Assembly (NCBI GenBank): GCA_016792805.1
Contig: JAEUHX010000034.1
Span: 143,758-207,757, forward strand
Direction: 5' to 3'
DNA: 64,000 bases
Source: Planctomycetota bacterium
Lineage (GTDB): Bacteria; Planctomycetota; UBA1135; JACQFD01
Shown here piece by piece: positions 1-8,811 of this stretch. The notes under the pieces were generated by a model that had not been told where the DNA came from, ran no database searches, and saw only the letters and a program-made list of their open reading frames with translations. Both the position numbers and the translations under genes were made by a program. Each line of letters opens with the position of its first letter. The first letter of the stretch is position 1.

Positions 1-920
1 AGGTCGTCGACGGGCATCAGCAGCGCGATGGGATTTCCTTTCTGTGTATTGACATAGTTGCCATACACGGCGTCGGCGGCGCCCTTCGGAACCACGGTCA
101 CGTAATCGCCCGCGTTGTTCGGCCCGACCCAGCCGACCGACACCGTGGAGCCGCCCACGGCCGAGTCGGGCGCCGTGACTCCGACTTCCGGCACCTGCAC
201 CGTGAGGTTGCGCCGCGCGAGCACTTTGTCGGAGCCACCCTGCCCCTTTGCCACATATCGAATCTCGAAGGTGCCGCTCTCCGCTGGCGCGACGACCACG
301 AGCGGCGATCCCTTCGATGTATCTGTGTAGTTGCCGTACGCAGAGTCCGGGGCCGAGGGCTTCACGATCGTAATGAAATCGCCCGCATTCTTCGGTCCGG
401 TCCACGTGATGGTGCAGGGCGAGCCGAGCGCAACCGCCTCCGCCGCCTCCACGGTGGCCATCACCGGATCGACGGCGATCGCGGCGGAGCCGAGCACCTT
501 TCGCGATCGCCTCGCAAAATAGTGAAGCTCATAATTGCCAGGCTCGAGCGGGGCTATGAGCTCGAGCGGCGTCCCGGCCGAAGTAGGGCGCGTGAGCCCG
601 AGCGGCTTCGCGCCCGGGGCAGGGTTCACAATTTCGATCGAGTCGCCCGGGTTGTTCGGGCCGACCCACTCGACCGCGAAGCGCGATCCCGCGGCGACAC
701 GCGCCGGTGCGCGCAGCGTTGCCGGGGTCAGGACCTCGTCGGCGTGCGCGCCGCCGCTGCGCTCCGTCGAGGGAGCGGGCGTCGCCGTCGACGCAGAGGC
801 GGCCGGCTCCGCGGACTTCTCCGGCTTTGCGCAGCTGCGCAGGCGAAGCGCCTGCAAGGCCACGGTCGCCAGGAGCAGGAGAACGAGCCAGACGAGGCTC
901 CGGGAGGGGTTCTTAGCCAT
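1..920 (-). CDS. Partial membrane-anchored protein with tandem Ig-like repeats (3' end outside window)
   Basis: This reading frame is open from the ATG at 918-920 to the left edge, so the C-terminus is missing. It starts with a short basic region and one hydrophobic segment (about residues 9-27), which is a membrane anchor or uncleaved signal. An Ala/Ser/Pro/Thr-rich linker follows, then at least three repeats of about 80-90 residues. Each repeat carries a W-x-GP-x-N-x-GD motif followed by an I/V-rich strand (for example WVGPNNPGD, WTGPKNAGD, WVGPNNAGD), and the later two have a YGNY motif. Repeats of this kind are common in large surface proteins, often near a von Willebrand A domain, but none is visible here. 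No Shine-Dalgarno site is evident. Function is unknown; extracytoplasmic location is inferred. Confidence 0.75.
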   Translation of the reverse strand, partial: MAKNPSRSLVWLVLLLLATVALQALRLRSCAKPEKSAEPAASASTATPAPSTERSGGAHADEVLTPATLRAPARVAAGSRFAVEWVGPNNPGDSIEIVNPAPGAKPLGLTRPTSAGTPLELIAPLEPGNYELHYFARRSRKVLGSAAIAVDPVMATVEAAEAVALGSPCTITWTGPKNAGDFITIVKPSAPDSAYGNYTDTSKGSPLVVVAPAESGTFEIRYVAKGQGGSDKVLARRNLTVQVPEVGVTAPDSAVGGSTVSVGWVGPNNAGDYVTVVPKGAADAVYGNYVNTQKGNPIALLMPVDD

Positions 921-1038
921 AGTTGCGTCGGGCGTTCGCCGCCCCGCTCAGTTTGTAGCCGATCGCTGAAGCGCCGGTGCCGCGCACCACGAGGGAGCGC
1001 GCGCTGCCCGAGGGTCTGCCGGCGAAGAAGCCGGCCCC

Positions 1039-2217
1039 TCAGCTCCCGGCGTTTCCGGTGAGTTCTCGCAGCACGGCATGGGCCGCCGTGATCCGCGCCG
1101 GGATCGGGAAGCTGCGATTCGCGAGAAGCACGACGCCGACATCGTGCGATGGCACGAAGGCGGCGTAGGCGCTGAAGCCGTTGGTGGAGCCGGCCTTCTG
1201 GAAGAGCCGCGCGCCGGCAAGGTGCGCGGGAGGCGCTGTCGCGTCGCCCGCTTCGGATGCGCTGGAGCGATCGTTTCCCGCGAGAAGCGCTTCCAACGCG
1301 ATCGGATACGGGTATTGCTCCCAGCCGAGTCCCTGCTCCATGGCACCCAGCGCAAAGTGCCCGACGTGGGTTCGCTCGACGGCAGCGCGCCACGGCGGTG
1401 TCAGCCTCTGCGGCTGCAGATGCGCCGTGACGAAGCGGAGCAGATCGGAGGCTGACGTCTTGATGCCGTACGCCTCGTGGCCCAGCACCCCCGGCTGGAC
1501 GCGCGTCGGAGCACCGCCGCGATTGCGTCCCCAGGCGTAGCGCGGCATTGCGGATTCCGGCACGCGGATGAAGGTGTCGCGCAGCCCGAAGGCTGGAAGC
1601 AGCGTCGACTCGACGACATCGACGAAATCGCCGCCCAGGGCGATGGCCGCGCAGCGCCCGAAGAGGCCGATGCTCGGGTTGGAATAGCGGCGCTGCGCCC
1701 CCGGCGGCGCCGTCGGGCGCCATTGCCGGAAATAGGCGAGCATGGCGATCGAGTCGCTGACCTCGGCGGGAAACTGGAGCGGCAGGCCGCCAGCCGTGTA
1801 GGTCGCGAGGTGGAGGAGCGTCGCGCGGTCGAGCTCGCTGCCGCGCAGCTCCGGCAAGAATCGGCTGGGATGATCGGAGAGCGAAAGATTGCCTTCGACA
1901 TCCGCATAGGCGCCGAGGGTCGCGGCGAAGGTCTTGCTGATCGATCCGATCTCAAAGAGCGTTTGCGGAGAGACGGCCGCGTCGGGCTCCGAGCACGCGA
2001 CGCCGAAGCAGAAAAAGCGCGGTTCGCCGCGCACCACGACGCCGAGGGCGAGGCCGGGAACGTCGTGGGCGGCGAGCAGGGGGCGCACTGAGGACTCGAC
2101 CACGGAGGCGAGCCGGTCGTCGGCCGCGCGGGCGCGCTCGTTGAGCCGAGCCACCCAGAAGACAAGGCCCAGCGCGGCGGCGGCGGTGACCGCGCTCCAG
2201 AGGCGCAGCGCGGTCAT
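1039..2217 (-). CDS. Class C beta-lactamase-like serine hydrolase (AmpC family) with altered KTG box
   Basis: The 392-residue protein has the full AmpC layout. An N-terminal hydrophobic segment (about residues 6-24) targets it to the membrane or periplasm. The nucleophile motif S-I-S-K is at residues 92-95 in a FEIGSISKTF context, the Y-S-N motif is at 178-180 followed by PSIGLFG, and GLGWE is near 296-300. The third motif, normally KTG, reads K-A-G at 341-343 inside an otherwise AmpC-like KAGSTNGF stretch. Family members acylate their serine with beta-lactams or peptidoglycan peptides. The intact S-x-x-K and Y-x-N argue for an active serine acyl enzyme, but the T-to-A change may alter specificity. 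A DD-peptidase or esterase role is possible. It stands alone, upstream of the Ig-repeat gene on the same strand. Confidence 0.85.
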   Translation of the reverse strand: MTALRLWSAVTAAAALGLVFWVARLNERARAADDRLASVVESSVRPLLAAHDVPGLALGVVVRGEPRFFCFGVACSEPDAAVSPQTLFEIGSISKTFAATLGAYADVEGNLSLSDHPSRFLPELRGSELDRATLLHLATYTAGGLPLQFPAEVSDSIAMLAYFRQWRPTAPPGAQRRYSNPSIGLFGRCAAIALGGDFVDVVESTLLPAFGLRDTFIRVPESAMPRYAWGRNRGGAPTRVQPGVLGHEAYGIKTSASDLLRFVTAHLQPQRLTPPWRAAVERTHVGHFALGAMEQGLGWEQYPYPIALEALLAGNDRSSASEAGDATAPPAHLAGARLFQKAGSTNGFSAYAAFVPSHDVGVVLLANRSFPIPARITAAHAVLRELTGNAGS

Positions 2218-2452
2218 AGCGTCACGCCGAGCGTGCAGCGCGATCGCGCGTCGCAGGACGGACTGGAAAAGTGGATTTCAGCCATCGGTAGCGAGAAGTC
2301 GGCCGCTGCGGCGGGTTTGTATCGCACGCGCGCTCCGCTCGGCGCGATCCGCTCGGCGCGGCGCGCGCCAGGCACTTCGATCGTCGGGGATGGTCCGCGG
2401 CTGGGGCGGGATGGACGCTGCCGGCTCGCTCGCCGTACCCTTCGCCCCGCTC

Positions 2453-2529
2453 GCGCCCGTAGCTCAGTTGGATAGAGCGGCGGTTTCCTAAACCGCAGGC
2501 CGCCGGTTCAACTCCGGCCGGGCGTACCA
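2453..2529 (+). tRNA. tRNA-Arg (anticodon CCT)
   Basis: The 77 bases fold into a complete cloverleaf. The acceptor stem is 7 bp with a G-T wobble at its first pair, the D arm is GCTC/GAGC, the anticodon stem is GCGGT/ACCGC with loop TTCCTAA, and the T arm is GCCGG/CCGGC with a TTCAACT loop. The anticodon CCT at 2487-2489 reads AGG codons. The 3' CCA is encoded. Confidence 0.97.
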
Positions 2530-2613
2530 AGAACAAACAGTTGGACGCCTCGATTCCGGAGCTTGGAGCCTCGACGGCTCCGCCGCGTTTCGGAGGGGCC
2601 GCTATTTGTGGTG

Positions 2614-2991
2614 CTACAGATCGAGGCCTTCGTGCTGGAGCACAATTTCCTCGATCGCCACATCATTGCCTCCTTTGGACTGTTCACGGTTGCGCGTGAC
2701 GCGCGTGCCCATCAAGGTCACGCGCGCGCCGGAGGAGATGGCGACGATCGAAAGGCGCCGTCCCGCGGGAGCCTTGAGCTTGAGTAGCGCCGATATGTGC
2801 ATCGAGCCGCCCTTCAAGGGAATGTTCCTCCACTGGGCGGCGGCAGGTTGCTTCTCTGCTCCACCGCCCTGCTGCACGTTATGTGTGAGCTCGTGCGCCT
2901 GCACATTGCGCGCCGCACTGCCCTCGCCGACCGCGAGAACTTCGAAGGCGCCGATCTGAGCGCCATCGAGGAGGAGGCCGAATCGCGACAT
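2614..2991 (-). CDS. Small Hcp/tail-tube-like protein (tentative)
   Basis: This 125-residue protein begins MSRFGLLLDG, has alternating polar and hydrophobic stretches that suggest beta strands, and ends VAIEEIVLQHEGLDL. That ending and the VTLMGTRVTR strand resemble the C-terminal strands of Hcp and phage tail-tube proteins, which form ring-shaped tubes in type VI secretion and contractile systems. No other secretion or tail gene lies in the window, so it would be an orphan. Residues 32-40 contain AHELTHNVQQ, which looks like the HExxH zinc motif of DUF4157 proteins. In a protein this short that may be coincidence. The gene is divergent from the large secreted protein at 3177. The coding call is fairly secure because of the clean start, but the family call is weak. 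Confidence 0.5.
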   Translation of the reverse strand: MSRFGLLLDGAQIGAFEVLAVGEGSAARNVQAHELTHNVQQGGGAEKQPAAAQWRNIPLKGGSMHISALLKLKAPAGRRLSIVAISSGARVTLMGTRVTRNREQSKGGNDVAIEEIVLQHEGLDL

Positions 2992-3176
2992 GGAAACTGT
3001 GCTTTTTTTGTGGGCATAGCCCGGGAGTGCGAGAGAGGTCCTTGTAAGGGAACGGAATAGGATACAGCCTTGGCGTGATTACGGCTCTCGTGTGGGTGCT
3101 CGCCATGCGTCGCGCGCACATAAGAATCCAATCGCTGGGCGTGGTGAGCCCGTAGGGGCGCGCCTAGGATGGCTCC

Positions 3177-5876
3177 ATGGCGACGACGAAGTACCAGGCG
3201 CTGTTCTTGCTGACGTGGTTTTGCAGATCAATCGCCCCCGCACAGACGGATCCGCTTGCAGATCCCGCGGCGCTCGATCGCGAGATTGTCGCTGAAGTGC
3301 GTCAGGTGCTCGACGGCGCATACCAGAGTAAGACGCAGCCCAATCTCGAAGCGTGGTGGGCGGCGCTCAAGGGTGAGAATGACGAGGCGCGGGCACGCGC
3401 TGGCGCGCGGTTGCACACGTTGCTGGTCCTCGCCGAGCAAGACCGCAAGGAAGGTCGGGGGCCCGGAAACAGCGGATTCAAGCTGTATGCGGGACCGCAG
3501 GATTTCATTGGCGAGATGCGTTGGCACCTCGCGAAACGCCTCGGCAGGACGACTTGGTCTGGAAATGGAGAGGCCGCCCAAGCTGCCGCATTGTGGCTAC
3601 TCCGCAACAGCACTCGCATCGATGAATGCACAAGTGCCGTTGAGGCCATTGTTCGTATTCGTACACTTGCCGCCGACGACGTGGTGCGCGAGATTGTTCA
3701 TAAATCGCATTCGACGTTTCGCGTTCTAGCTATGGCCCTGAAAGCCGCCGGCCAGCGAGAGTTGCGCGACCTTGCGGCCGATGTCTCGGCGCTGCGCGAT
3801 CATTATCACTCAGACGTGCGAGAGGCGGCGATCGCCGCCGCGAGGGCGTTGGGGCGCACGGACGAGCCGGCGACTGCTGATCCCAATCGGATGACTCCGA
3901 TGTTCGCGCGATGGCTTGACCTTGCGGCTGAGCTCGCTGCTGAACAGGTGCCTCTCGATGCGCCTTGGGGGAAAGTCACTTTTGCCACCGAGCCCTTCGC
4001 CCCCGGATCCCAGCCCAAGACCGTTGAAGGATTCGTGCTGTCGGGGCCGGGTGGTGTCGGAAAGCGAATCTTGACGGCATGGGGCAGCCTACGAGCGATC
4101 GACGTCGCCAGGGATGTAATCGCTCCTGCGTCGCTTGCCGACTACGGGAAGGGTCTTCTCGCTCTGCGGGCGCGCTACAACGAGGCCGACATGGAAGAGC
4201 AGGAGCGCATCGAAGCTCAATCCGGAATCGCGCGATTTATGAGATCGAGCGGCGAGCGCTGGGAGGGCAGTGCGGCAGAGATCTTGACCGCTGCGTGGCT
4301 CCATCGCCGGGGAGACGATGAGCTCGCGTGCCAGCTCGTGCTGCCGATGCTTCGCATTGCAGACGACGAGAGTCAGTTCTTCACCGACCTCCTCGCCAAC
4401 ATCGCGGTTGCGTCCGATGAGGTCATGCTGGAGGCGTTCGTGTACCAACGCGACTACGCACGTGCCATCGAGATTGCAAAGAAGCTCGCCCGGCCCGAGT
4501 ACAGCTTCTGGTATCACCAAGACCGAGCGCAAGCGCTAGCGGAGCTACTGCCCCGTCGCCTCGAGGATTTTCGCGAGCTCAAGCTGCCGGACGCCGCCTC
4601 ATGGAGAGAGTTGAAGACAACAATGTCGCGTCGGGCGCAGATCGAGTTCTTGGCCGCTCGATTGCGTCTCTTGAATTGTATGCAGATGTCCACACCAGGA
4701 GGCATTCATTATGGTGACGACCAATATGCCAAGCCGTTCGCGGCACATGAATGGCAGCTTGGTTTGGAGCCGGAGAAAGTCATAAATCCTTACGTTGAAC
4801 TTCTTCGCTTGAATCTGCTTGCCGAGGAGTTGGAGCTGCTCCTGCCGCTGCTTGAGAGTAGCGACTACATCCTCGCCTACGACTTGCACCGATTCTTGCC
4901 CATGAAGCCGCAGACGTTGCACCGAGTGCGGTGGGTTGTTGCAACTTTGATCGACGCGATCGCTTGCGAAGATCTGGTGGATTCGAAACGGCTCGAAGGC
5001 GGGAAAGCAGCTCGCGACGGGCTGTTGGCTGACCTGCGCGGGTGGTGCAAGCGCAATGCGGGGGTGCCGTTGGCGCTCCGGCTCGCGCAGCGGCTCGATG
5101 GGGAGAAGGATTTCACAAAATGGAGATCTCAATTCTGGAAATTGAACGCTGTAGACGAGGCCATCGCAGCCGACGCAGCCATTCGGCTGGCTCGGAGTCA
5201 TCCCGAGCACCGCGCTGCGGTAGCGAAGCTCTTCGTCTTGCTCGGCCGGGAAGAGCAACTGAAAGACGCGAGCGACTGGTACTTCGACGCCGATGCCGAT
5301 CCCGAACTGCGCTTTTGGTCTGCATTATTACTGATTGCCTCCGGAAGCGATAAGGAGGGGAAGTGTCTCGACTATGCGCTGAAGCGGCTCGCGGATGAAG
5401 AGACCACAATAGTGAACGCTGCGCTGCCGGCGCTGCTCGCAGGCGGCGGCGACGGAGGCCGCGCATTTCTTATCAACTGTCTGCAGGGGAAGGGTCCGTC
5501 GAGGTTCCAGCCGCGATTTGCGTTCGCGGGGGAGCTCATGCGGCAGGGTATCCCGGAGGCCTTTGATATGATCGATGCCGCTCTCGCGAAGCCGGATGAG
5601 TGCAAGTTGTATGATTGGTCGAACGATAGGCCTTTGACGGAGCCGGGGCGCGCCGCATCATTGGTCCTCGAGTGGTTTCCCAATCAGGATGGGAACTCTC
5701 CCGGCGACGCCGATGTGTCCGGTTCCGTTCAGGCGGCGCGTGAGCGTCTGCGAAAAGAGTGGGAATCCGTAAGAGCAGGCAAGTCTTCTACACTGCCCCG
5801 GCTCCAAGCGCACTTGGAGCTGCCGTGGGGCGAATGGACTCCAGTGCAATCTTCCGGTTGGATCCGGCGACTCTAG
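3177..5876 (+). CDS. Large secreted hypothetical protein, alpha-helical repeat type
   Basis: The 899-residue protein has an N-terminal hydrophobic signal (about residues 7-23, ending near SIAPAQT), which suggests export. The rest is rich in Leu, Ala and Arg and in amphipathic helices. Stretches such as the one around residue 150-220 (VEAIVRIRTLAADD, VREAAIAAARALG) look like HEAT or ARM repeats. No catalytic motif is visible. The stop codon overlaps the ribosome binding site of the dehydrogenase gene that starts 12 bases downstream, so the two are probably co-transcribed. Codon use and Asp/His content are somewhat less GC-biased than in the housekeeping genes nearby. I do not recognise the family. 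Confidence 0.75.
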   Translation: MATTKYQALFLLTWFCRSIAPAQTDPLADPAALDREIVAEVRQVLDGAYQSKTQPNLEAWWAALKGENDEARARAGARLHTLLVLAEQDRKEGRGPGNSGFKLYAGPQDFIGEMRWHLAKRLGRTTWSGNGEAAQAAALWLLRNSTRIDECTSAVEAIVRIRTLAADDVVREIVHKSHSTFRVLAMALKAAGQRELRDLAADVSALRDHYHSDVREAAIAAARALGRTDEPATADPNRMTPMFARWLDLAAELAAEQVPLDAPWGKVTFATEPFAPGSQPKTVEGFVLSGPGGVGKRILTAWGSLRAIDVARDVIAPASLADYGKGLLALRARYNEADMEEQERIEAQSGIARFMRSSGERWEGSAAEILTAAWLHRRGDDELACQLVLPMLRIADDESQFFTDLLANIAVASDEVMLEAFVYQRDYARAIEIAKKLARPEYSFWYHQDRAQALAELLPRRLEDFRELKLPDAASWRELKTTMSRRAQIEFLAARLRLLNCMQMSTPGGIHYGDDQYAKPFAAHEWQLGLEPEKVINPYVELLRLNLLAEELELLLPLLESSDYILAYDLHRFLPMKPQTLHRVRWVVATLIDAIACEDLVDSKRLEGGKAARDGLLADLRGWCKRNAGVPLALRLAQRLDGEKDFTKWRSQFWKLNAVDEAIAADAAIRLARSHPEHRAAVAKLFVLLGREEQLKDASDWYFDADADPELRFWSALLLIASGSDKEGKCLDYALKRLADEETTIVNAALPALLAGGGDGGRAFLINCLQGKGPSRFQPRFAFAGELMRQGIPEAFDMIDAALAKPDECKLYDWSNDRPLTEPGRAASLVLEWFPNQDGNSPGDADVSGSVQAARERLRKEWESVRAGKSSTLPRLQAHLELPWGEWTPVQSSGWIRRL

Positions 5877-5888
5877 AGGAGCGACCCA

Positions 5889-7034
5889 GTGAGCATTCCG
5901 CAGCCCACGCGCCTCTGGCTGAGTGACAGCCGGTGGCGCAACCTTCAGCGTCCAGGTCCTTCTATTCTGATGATTGCGCTTGGCAGCCTGGCGGCCTGCC
6001 GCGCGGGCGTCCCCGTGGCGGCGGCGCCGGGGTCGCTGCGCAACGCGCGCGTCGCCGTCGAACGGCCGACGCCGAAGCTCACCATGTTCGTCGGCGAGCT
6101 GACGGACGCGCAGCGCGAGCAGCTCGCGCAGGCCGCGCCAAATGTAACCATTGTCGCGGGGCTATCCCGAGCGCAGGCTCTCGACCGGGCATCGGAGGCG
6201 CACGCCATCGACGCACGCTACGCCACGCGCGAATTCCTCGACGCGGCAACCCAGCTGCGGTGGATCCAAGCGACGAGCGCGGGAGTCGACCGTTACCTTT
6301 CCTTGGCGGAGCCGATCAGCCGACGGAACATTGTATTCACAAATATGCAGGGCGCTTACGGACCTGCGATCGCCGACCATGTGTTCGCAATGGTGCTCAC
6401 GCTCTCCCGCGAGCTTCGCTACTATTCCGAGCGCCAGGCGAAGGCGGAGTGGGCGCGCGCGAACTCCGATGGGCAGCCCTTCGCGCTCGAAGGATTGACG
6501 ATGCTCGTGGTCGGCCTCGGCGGGATCGGCACGGATGTGGCCGAGCGCGCGCACGGATTCGGCATGCGCGTGATCGCGACACGCCGCTCCGACGATGGCG
6601 GCCCGTCTTTTATTGAGTACGTCGGCAAGCCGAGCGAACTCCTGCACTTATTGCCGCGAGCCGATGTGGTCGCGATCTGTGTGCCTCTGACGCCGGAGAC
6701 CGATAAGTTATTTGACGCGCGCGCCTTTGCAGCCATGAAGCCTGGGGCGATCCTCGTCAATATTGCGCGCGGAAAAGTGGTCGACACCCAAGCGCTCGTC
6801 GGCGCGCTCGAATCGGGGAAGCTCCGCGGCGCGTGCCTCGACGTGACGGATCCGGAACCGCTGCCGGCAGAGCATCCGCTCTGGCGCAAGAAGAACGTGC
6901 TCATCACTCCACATGTCGCCGCGGACTCCAAGCTCAGCGAGGAGCGCGCTTGGGCGCTGCTCCGAGAGAACGTGCGGCGCTTCGGCGTCGGCGAGCCTCT
7001 CTACAACGTGGTCGACTGGAAGGCCGGATACTGA
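5889..7034 (+). CDS. D-isomer-specific 2-hydroxyacid dehydrogenase with lipoprotein-like leader
   Basis: The 381-residue protein carries the NAD-binding motif GLGGIG (LVVGLGGIGTDVAERA, about residue 200) and the three catalytic residues of the family: Arg in NIARGKVVD, Glu in DPEPLPAEHPLW and His in TPHVAAD. The family reduces 2-keto acids to D-2-hydroxy acids, or the reverse. The GTG start at 5889 is supported by an AGAGGAG site 7 bases upstream that overlaps the preceding stop codon. Starting there gives a leader with a basic region and a hydrophobic stretch ending in L-A-A-C (about residues 33-36), which fits a lipobox. A lipid-anchored, exported NAD enzyme would be unusual. An internal ATG near 5970 is the alternative start but lacks a ribosome binding site. 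Confidence 0.85.
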   Translation: MSIPQPTRLWLSDSRWRNLQRPGPSILMIALGSLAACRAGVPVAAAPGSLRNARVAVERPTPKLTMFVGELTDAQREQLAQAAPNVTIVAGLSRAQALDRASEAHAIDARYATREFLDAATQLRWIQATSAGVDRYLSLAEPISRRNIVFTNMQGAYGPAIADHVFAMVLTLSRELRYYSERQAKAEWARANSDGQPFALEGLTMLVVGLGGIGTDVAERAHGFGMRVIATRRSDDGGPSFIEYVGKPSELLHLLPRADVVAICVPLTPETDKLFDARAFAAMKPGAILVNIARGKVVDTQALVGALESGKLRGACLDVTDPEPLPAEHPLWRKKNVLITPHVAADSKLSEERAWALLRENVRRFGVGEPLYNVVDWKAGY

Positions 7035-7101
7035 GACCAACGCGCCGCGGTGCCGCGCCGCCGGGCGCGCCAGTTCAAACAGATTTCTCGCGAGGGATTC
7101 G

Positions 7102-8811
7102 TTACTTCGAGTCCGAAGGTCGCGACGCGGGGCGCAGCCGAGCTGCATCGGCGCACCCGTCTTTGTCGCCGAGCTTACAGGCCGCTTTGTAATAGGCGCG
7201 AGCCTTCGAGGCGTCCTGCGCGCGCCCCTTGCCGAACTCGTACGCGCGACCCACGAGGCGGTAGATCACGGGGTCGGCCCCCTTGGCGCATTGGGTTTCG
7301 AGATGGTCGAGCGCGAAGAGAACGGCCTTGGCCGGCTTCGCTCCCTCGACGGCGAGGAATTGTGTAACGAGATTCGCCGAGCCCGCGAGGCTCCCGAGCT
7401 TGCTCGCGCGGGCGAAGCACTTCGCCGCCATCGTCGGATCCTTCGGCACGAGCTCACCTCGAAGGTAAAGCCCGCCCATTTCATTCCAGGCATCGGTCGA
7501 ATCGGCTCGTGTGTGAGCTTTCAACACTTCGACCAGTCCCTTGCCGGCGTTGGGCCTACCTTCGGCGAGTGCCTTTCGCCAAAACTCAAGCGTCCGGCCT
7601 TCGTGCTGCGCCCCCACATATCCCGATCCAAGCATCACCAAGAACAGCGCTGCCCAGGCGGTCATGTGTACGAGATTCCACCGGCGGGGCGTCAGTGCGG
7701 ATGCCTTCTGCGCGGCGCGCTCGAGCCAACCGACCGACGCGATCCGATCGATCCAGCGAACACACAGATTCAACAGCGGAATCGGGAGCAGCTTGTCGTA
7801 GACCGTGAGCGAACCAGCCTGAGTGAGGATGCCGTAGGCCACGAACACGGCGCAGCCGTACAGAAATCCGAAGATTGTCTTGCCGACGTTCGTTCGCGGC
7901 GACGTGGCCGGGTCGGTGACCAGGAGGTGAAATCCCAGGAAGACGGGCGCAGGAATGTTGGAGAAGACAAAGTAGTAGGTTCCCGAGTGCCATTTGTAGA
8001 TGAGGCTCAGGAGCGCCAGTGTCGCTGCCGCCGTGAGCGTCATCAGCGTCACCGAGAAGAAGTACTGAACGATCAGCCCGAGGAGGAAGACCTGCAGGTA
8101 GATGTGCTCGGGCTTCGAGAACGTGTCCGCGATTCGGCCGGCCCAGGTGTACTCCGTCGTGCCGGTTGCGATGAGAATCACCGAAACGATCGCCAGCGCG
8201 AAGGCGGATGGATTGAAAATGTGCGAACGGCGGCCGTCTCGCTCCCATCGCACGAACTCCTTTCCGAACGCTGCCAGCGCGATCATGGCGAACTGGAAGG
8301 CGAACCAATCATCCTTGAACCACAGAAACACGTTGGTGCTGAGGATGATGGGGATCGGCCCGCAGCCAAGGCGCCACGCGCGGCCCCGCGACCAGGCGAT
8401 GAGCGCCTCCAGCGCGTAGAGAAAGACGAGCTGAGAGAGGATCAGCGGGATCTCGGTGAAGACGTCGGTCCAGTAGGTGCCCCAGTAGCCATAGATGCAG
8501 AGCTGAACTCCACCCTGAATGTAATGTGACTTGAGCGGCGCAACGAGTTCCAGGTCATAGGTTCGCCCCGAGCGCAGGCCCGTGGCGAAGAGTGCTGCGG
8601 CCCAAATGAGCAGCGCACCGGCCGATCCGAAGAAGGCGTACAGAAGATTCGGGTTCTGGTGGACGCGCGGAAGCAGCGTTGTCGCCAGCAGCAGGCCAAT
8701 AAATCCGAGCGCCGCAAGCGGCAGACGCGATCGATTCGGCGCGGCGCAAGCCGATGCCTTCCACTGCTCGGTCTCGGTGGGCGCCGTCGGGATTGTTGGT
8801 TGTGCGTGCAT
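7102..8811 (-). CDS. RnfD/NqrB-like membrane protein fused to Sel1-like repeats
   Basis: I place the start at the ATG at 8811, giving 569 residues; an upstream extension would add a non-membrane, Arg-rich tail of poor quality. About ten hydrophobic segments fill residues 30-400. Within them SHIFNPSAFALA and TDPATSP match the conserved NP and TDP-TSP signatures of RnfD/NqrB proteins, which bind FMN in sodium- or proton-pumping electron transport complexes. No other Rnf or Nqr gene is nearby, so this belongs to the stand-alone branch sometimes annotated UnbU-like. After residue 420 the protein becomes soluble with at least two Sel1-type helical repeats (MGGLYLRGELVPKDPTMAAKCFARA and VGRAYEFGKGRAQDASKARAYYKAA regions). 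The gene converges with the dehydrogenase gene. Substrate and function are not known. Confidence 0.75.
   Translation of the reverse strand: MHAQPTIPTAPTETEQWKASACAAPNRSRLPLAALGFIGLLLATTLLPRVHQNPNLLYAFFGSAGALLIWAAALFATGLRSGRTYDLELVAPLKSHYIQGGVQLCIYGYWGTYWTDVFTEIPLILSQLVFLYALEALIAWSRGRAWRLGCGPIPIILSTNVFLWFKDDWFAFQFAMIALAAFGKEFVRWERDGRRSHIFNPSAFALAIVSVILIATGTTEYTWAGRIADTFSKPEHIYLQVFLLGLIVQYFFSVTLMTLTAAATLALLSLIYKWHSGTYYFVFSNIPAPVFLGFHLLVTDPATSPRTNVGKTIFGFLYGCAVFVAYGILTQAGSLTVYDKLLPIPLLNLCVRWIDRIASVGWLERAAQKASALTPRRWNLVHMTAWAALFLVMLGSGYVGAQHEGRTLEFWRKALAEGRPNAGKGLVEVLKAHTRADSTDAWNEMGGLYLRGELVPKDPTMAAKCFARASKLGSLAGSANLVTQFLAVEGAKPAKAVLFALDHLETQCAKGADPVIYRLVGRAYEFGKGRAQDASKARAYYKAACKLGDKDGCADAARLRPASRPSDSK

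Noticed and set aside
2222..2536. 104-residue minus-strand frame beginning MFLVRPAGVEPAACG
   Set aside because: It is the known false protein read antisense to the tRNA-Arg gene.
2883..2900. HELTH as proof of a DUF4157 metallopeptidase
   Set aside because: The protein is only 125 residues and its other features suggest a beta-rich tube protein, so the motif alone is not enough.
6913..8529. 538-residue plus-strand frame
   Set aside because: It is antisense to the RnfD-like gene and is rich in Arg and Glu as is usual for shadows of GC-rich genes.
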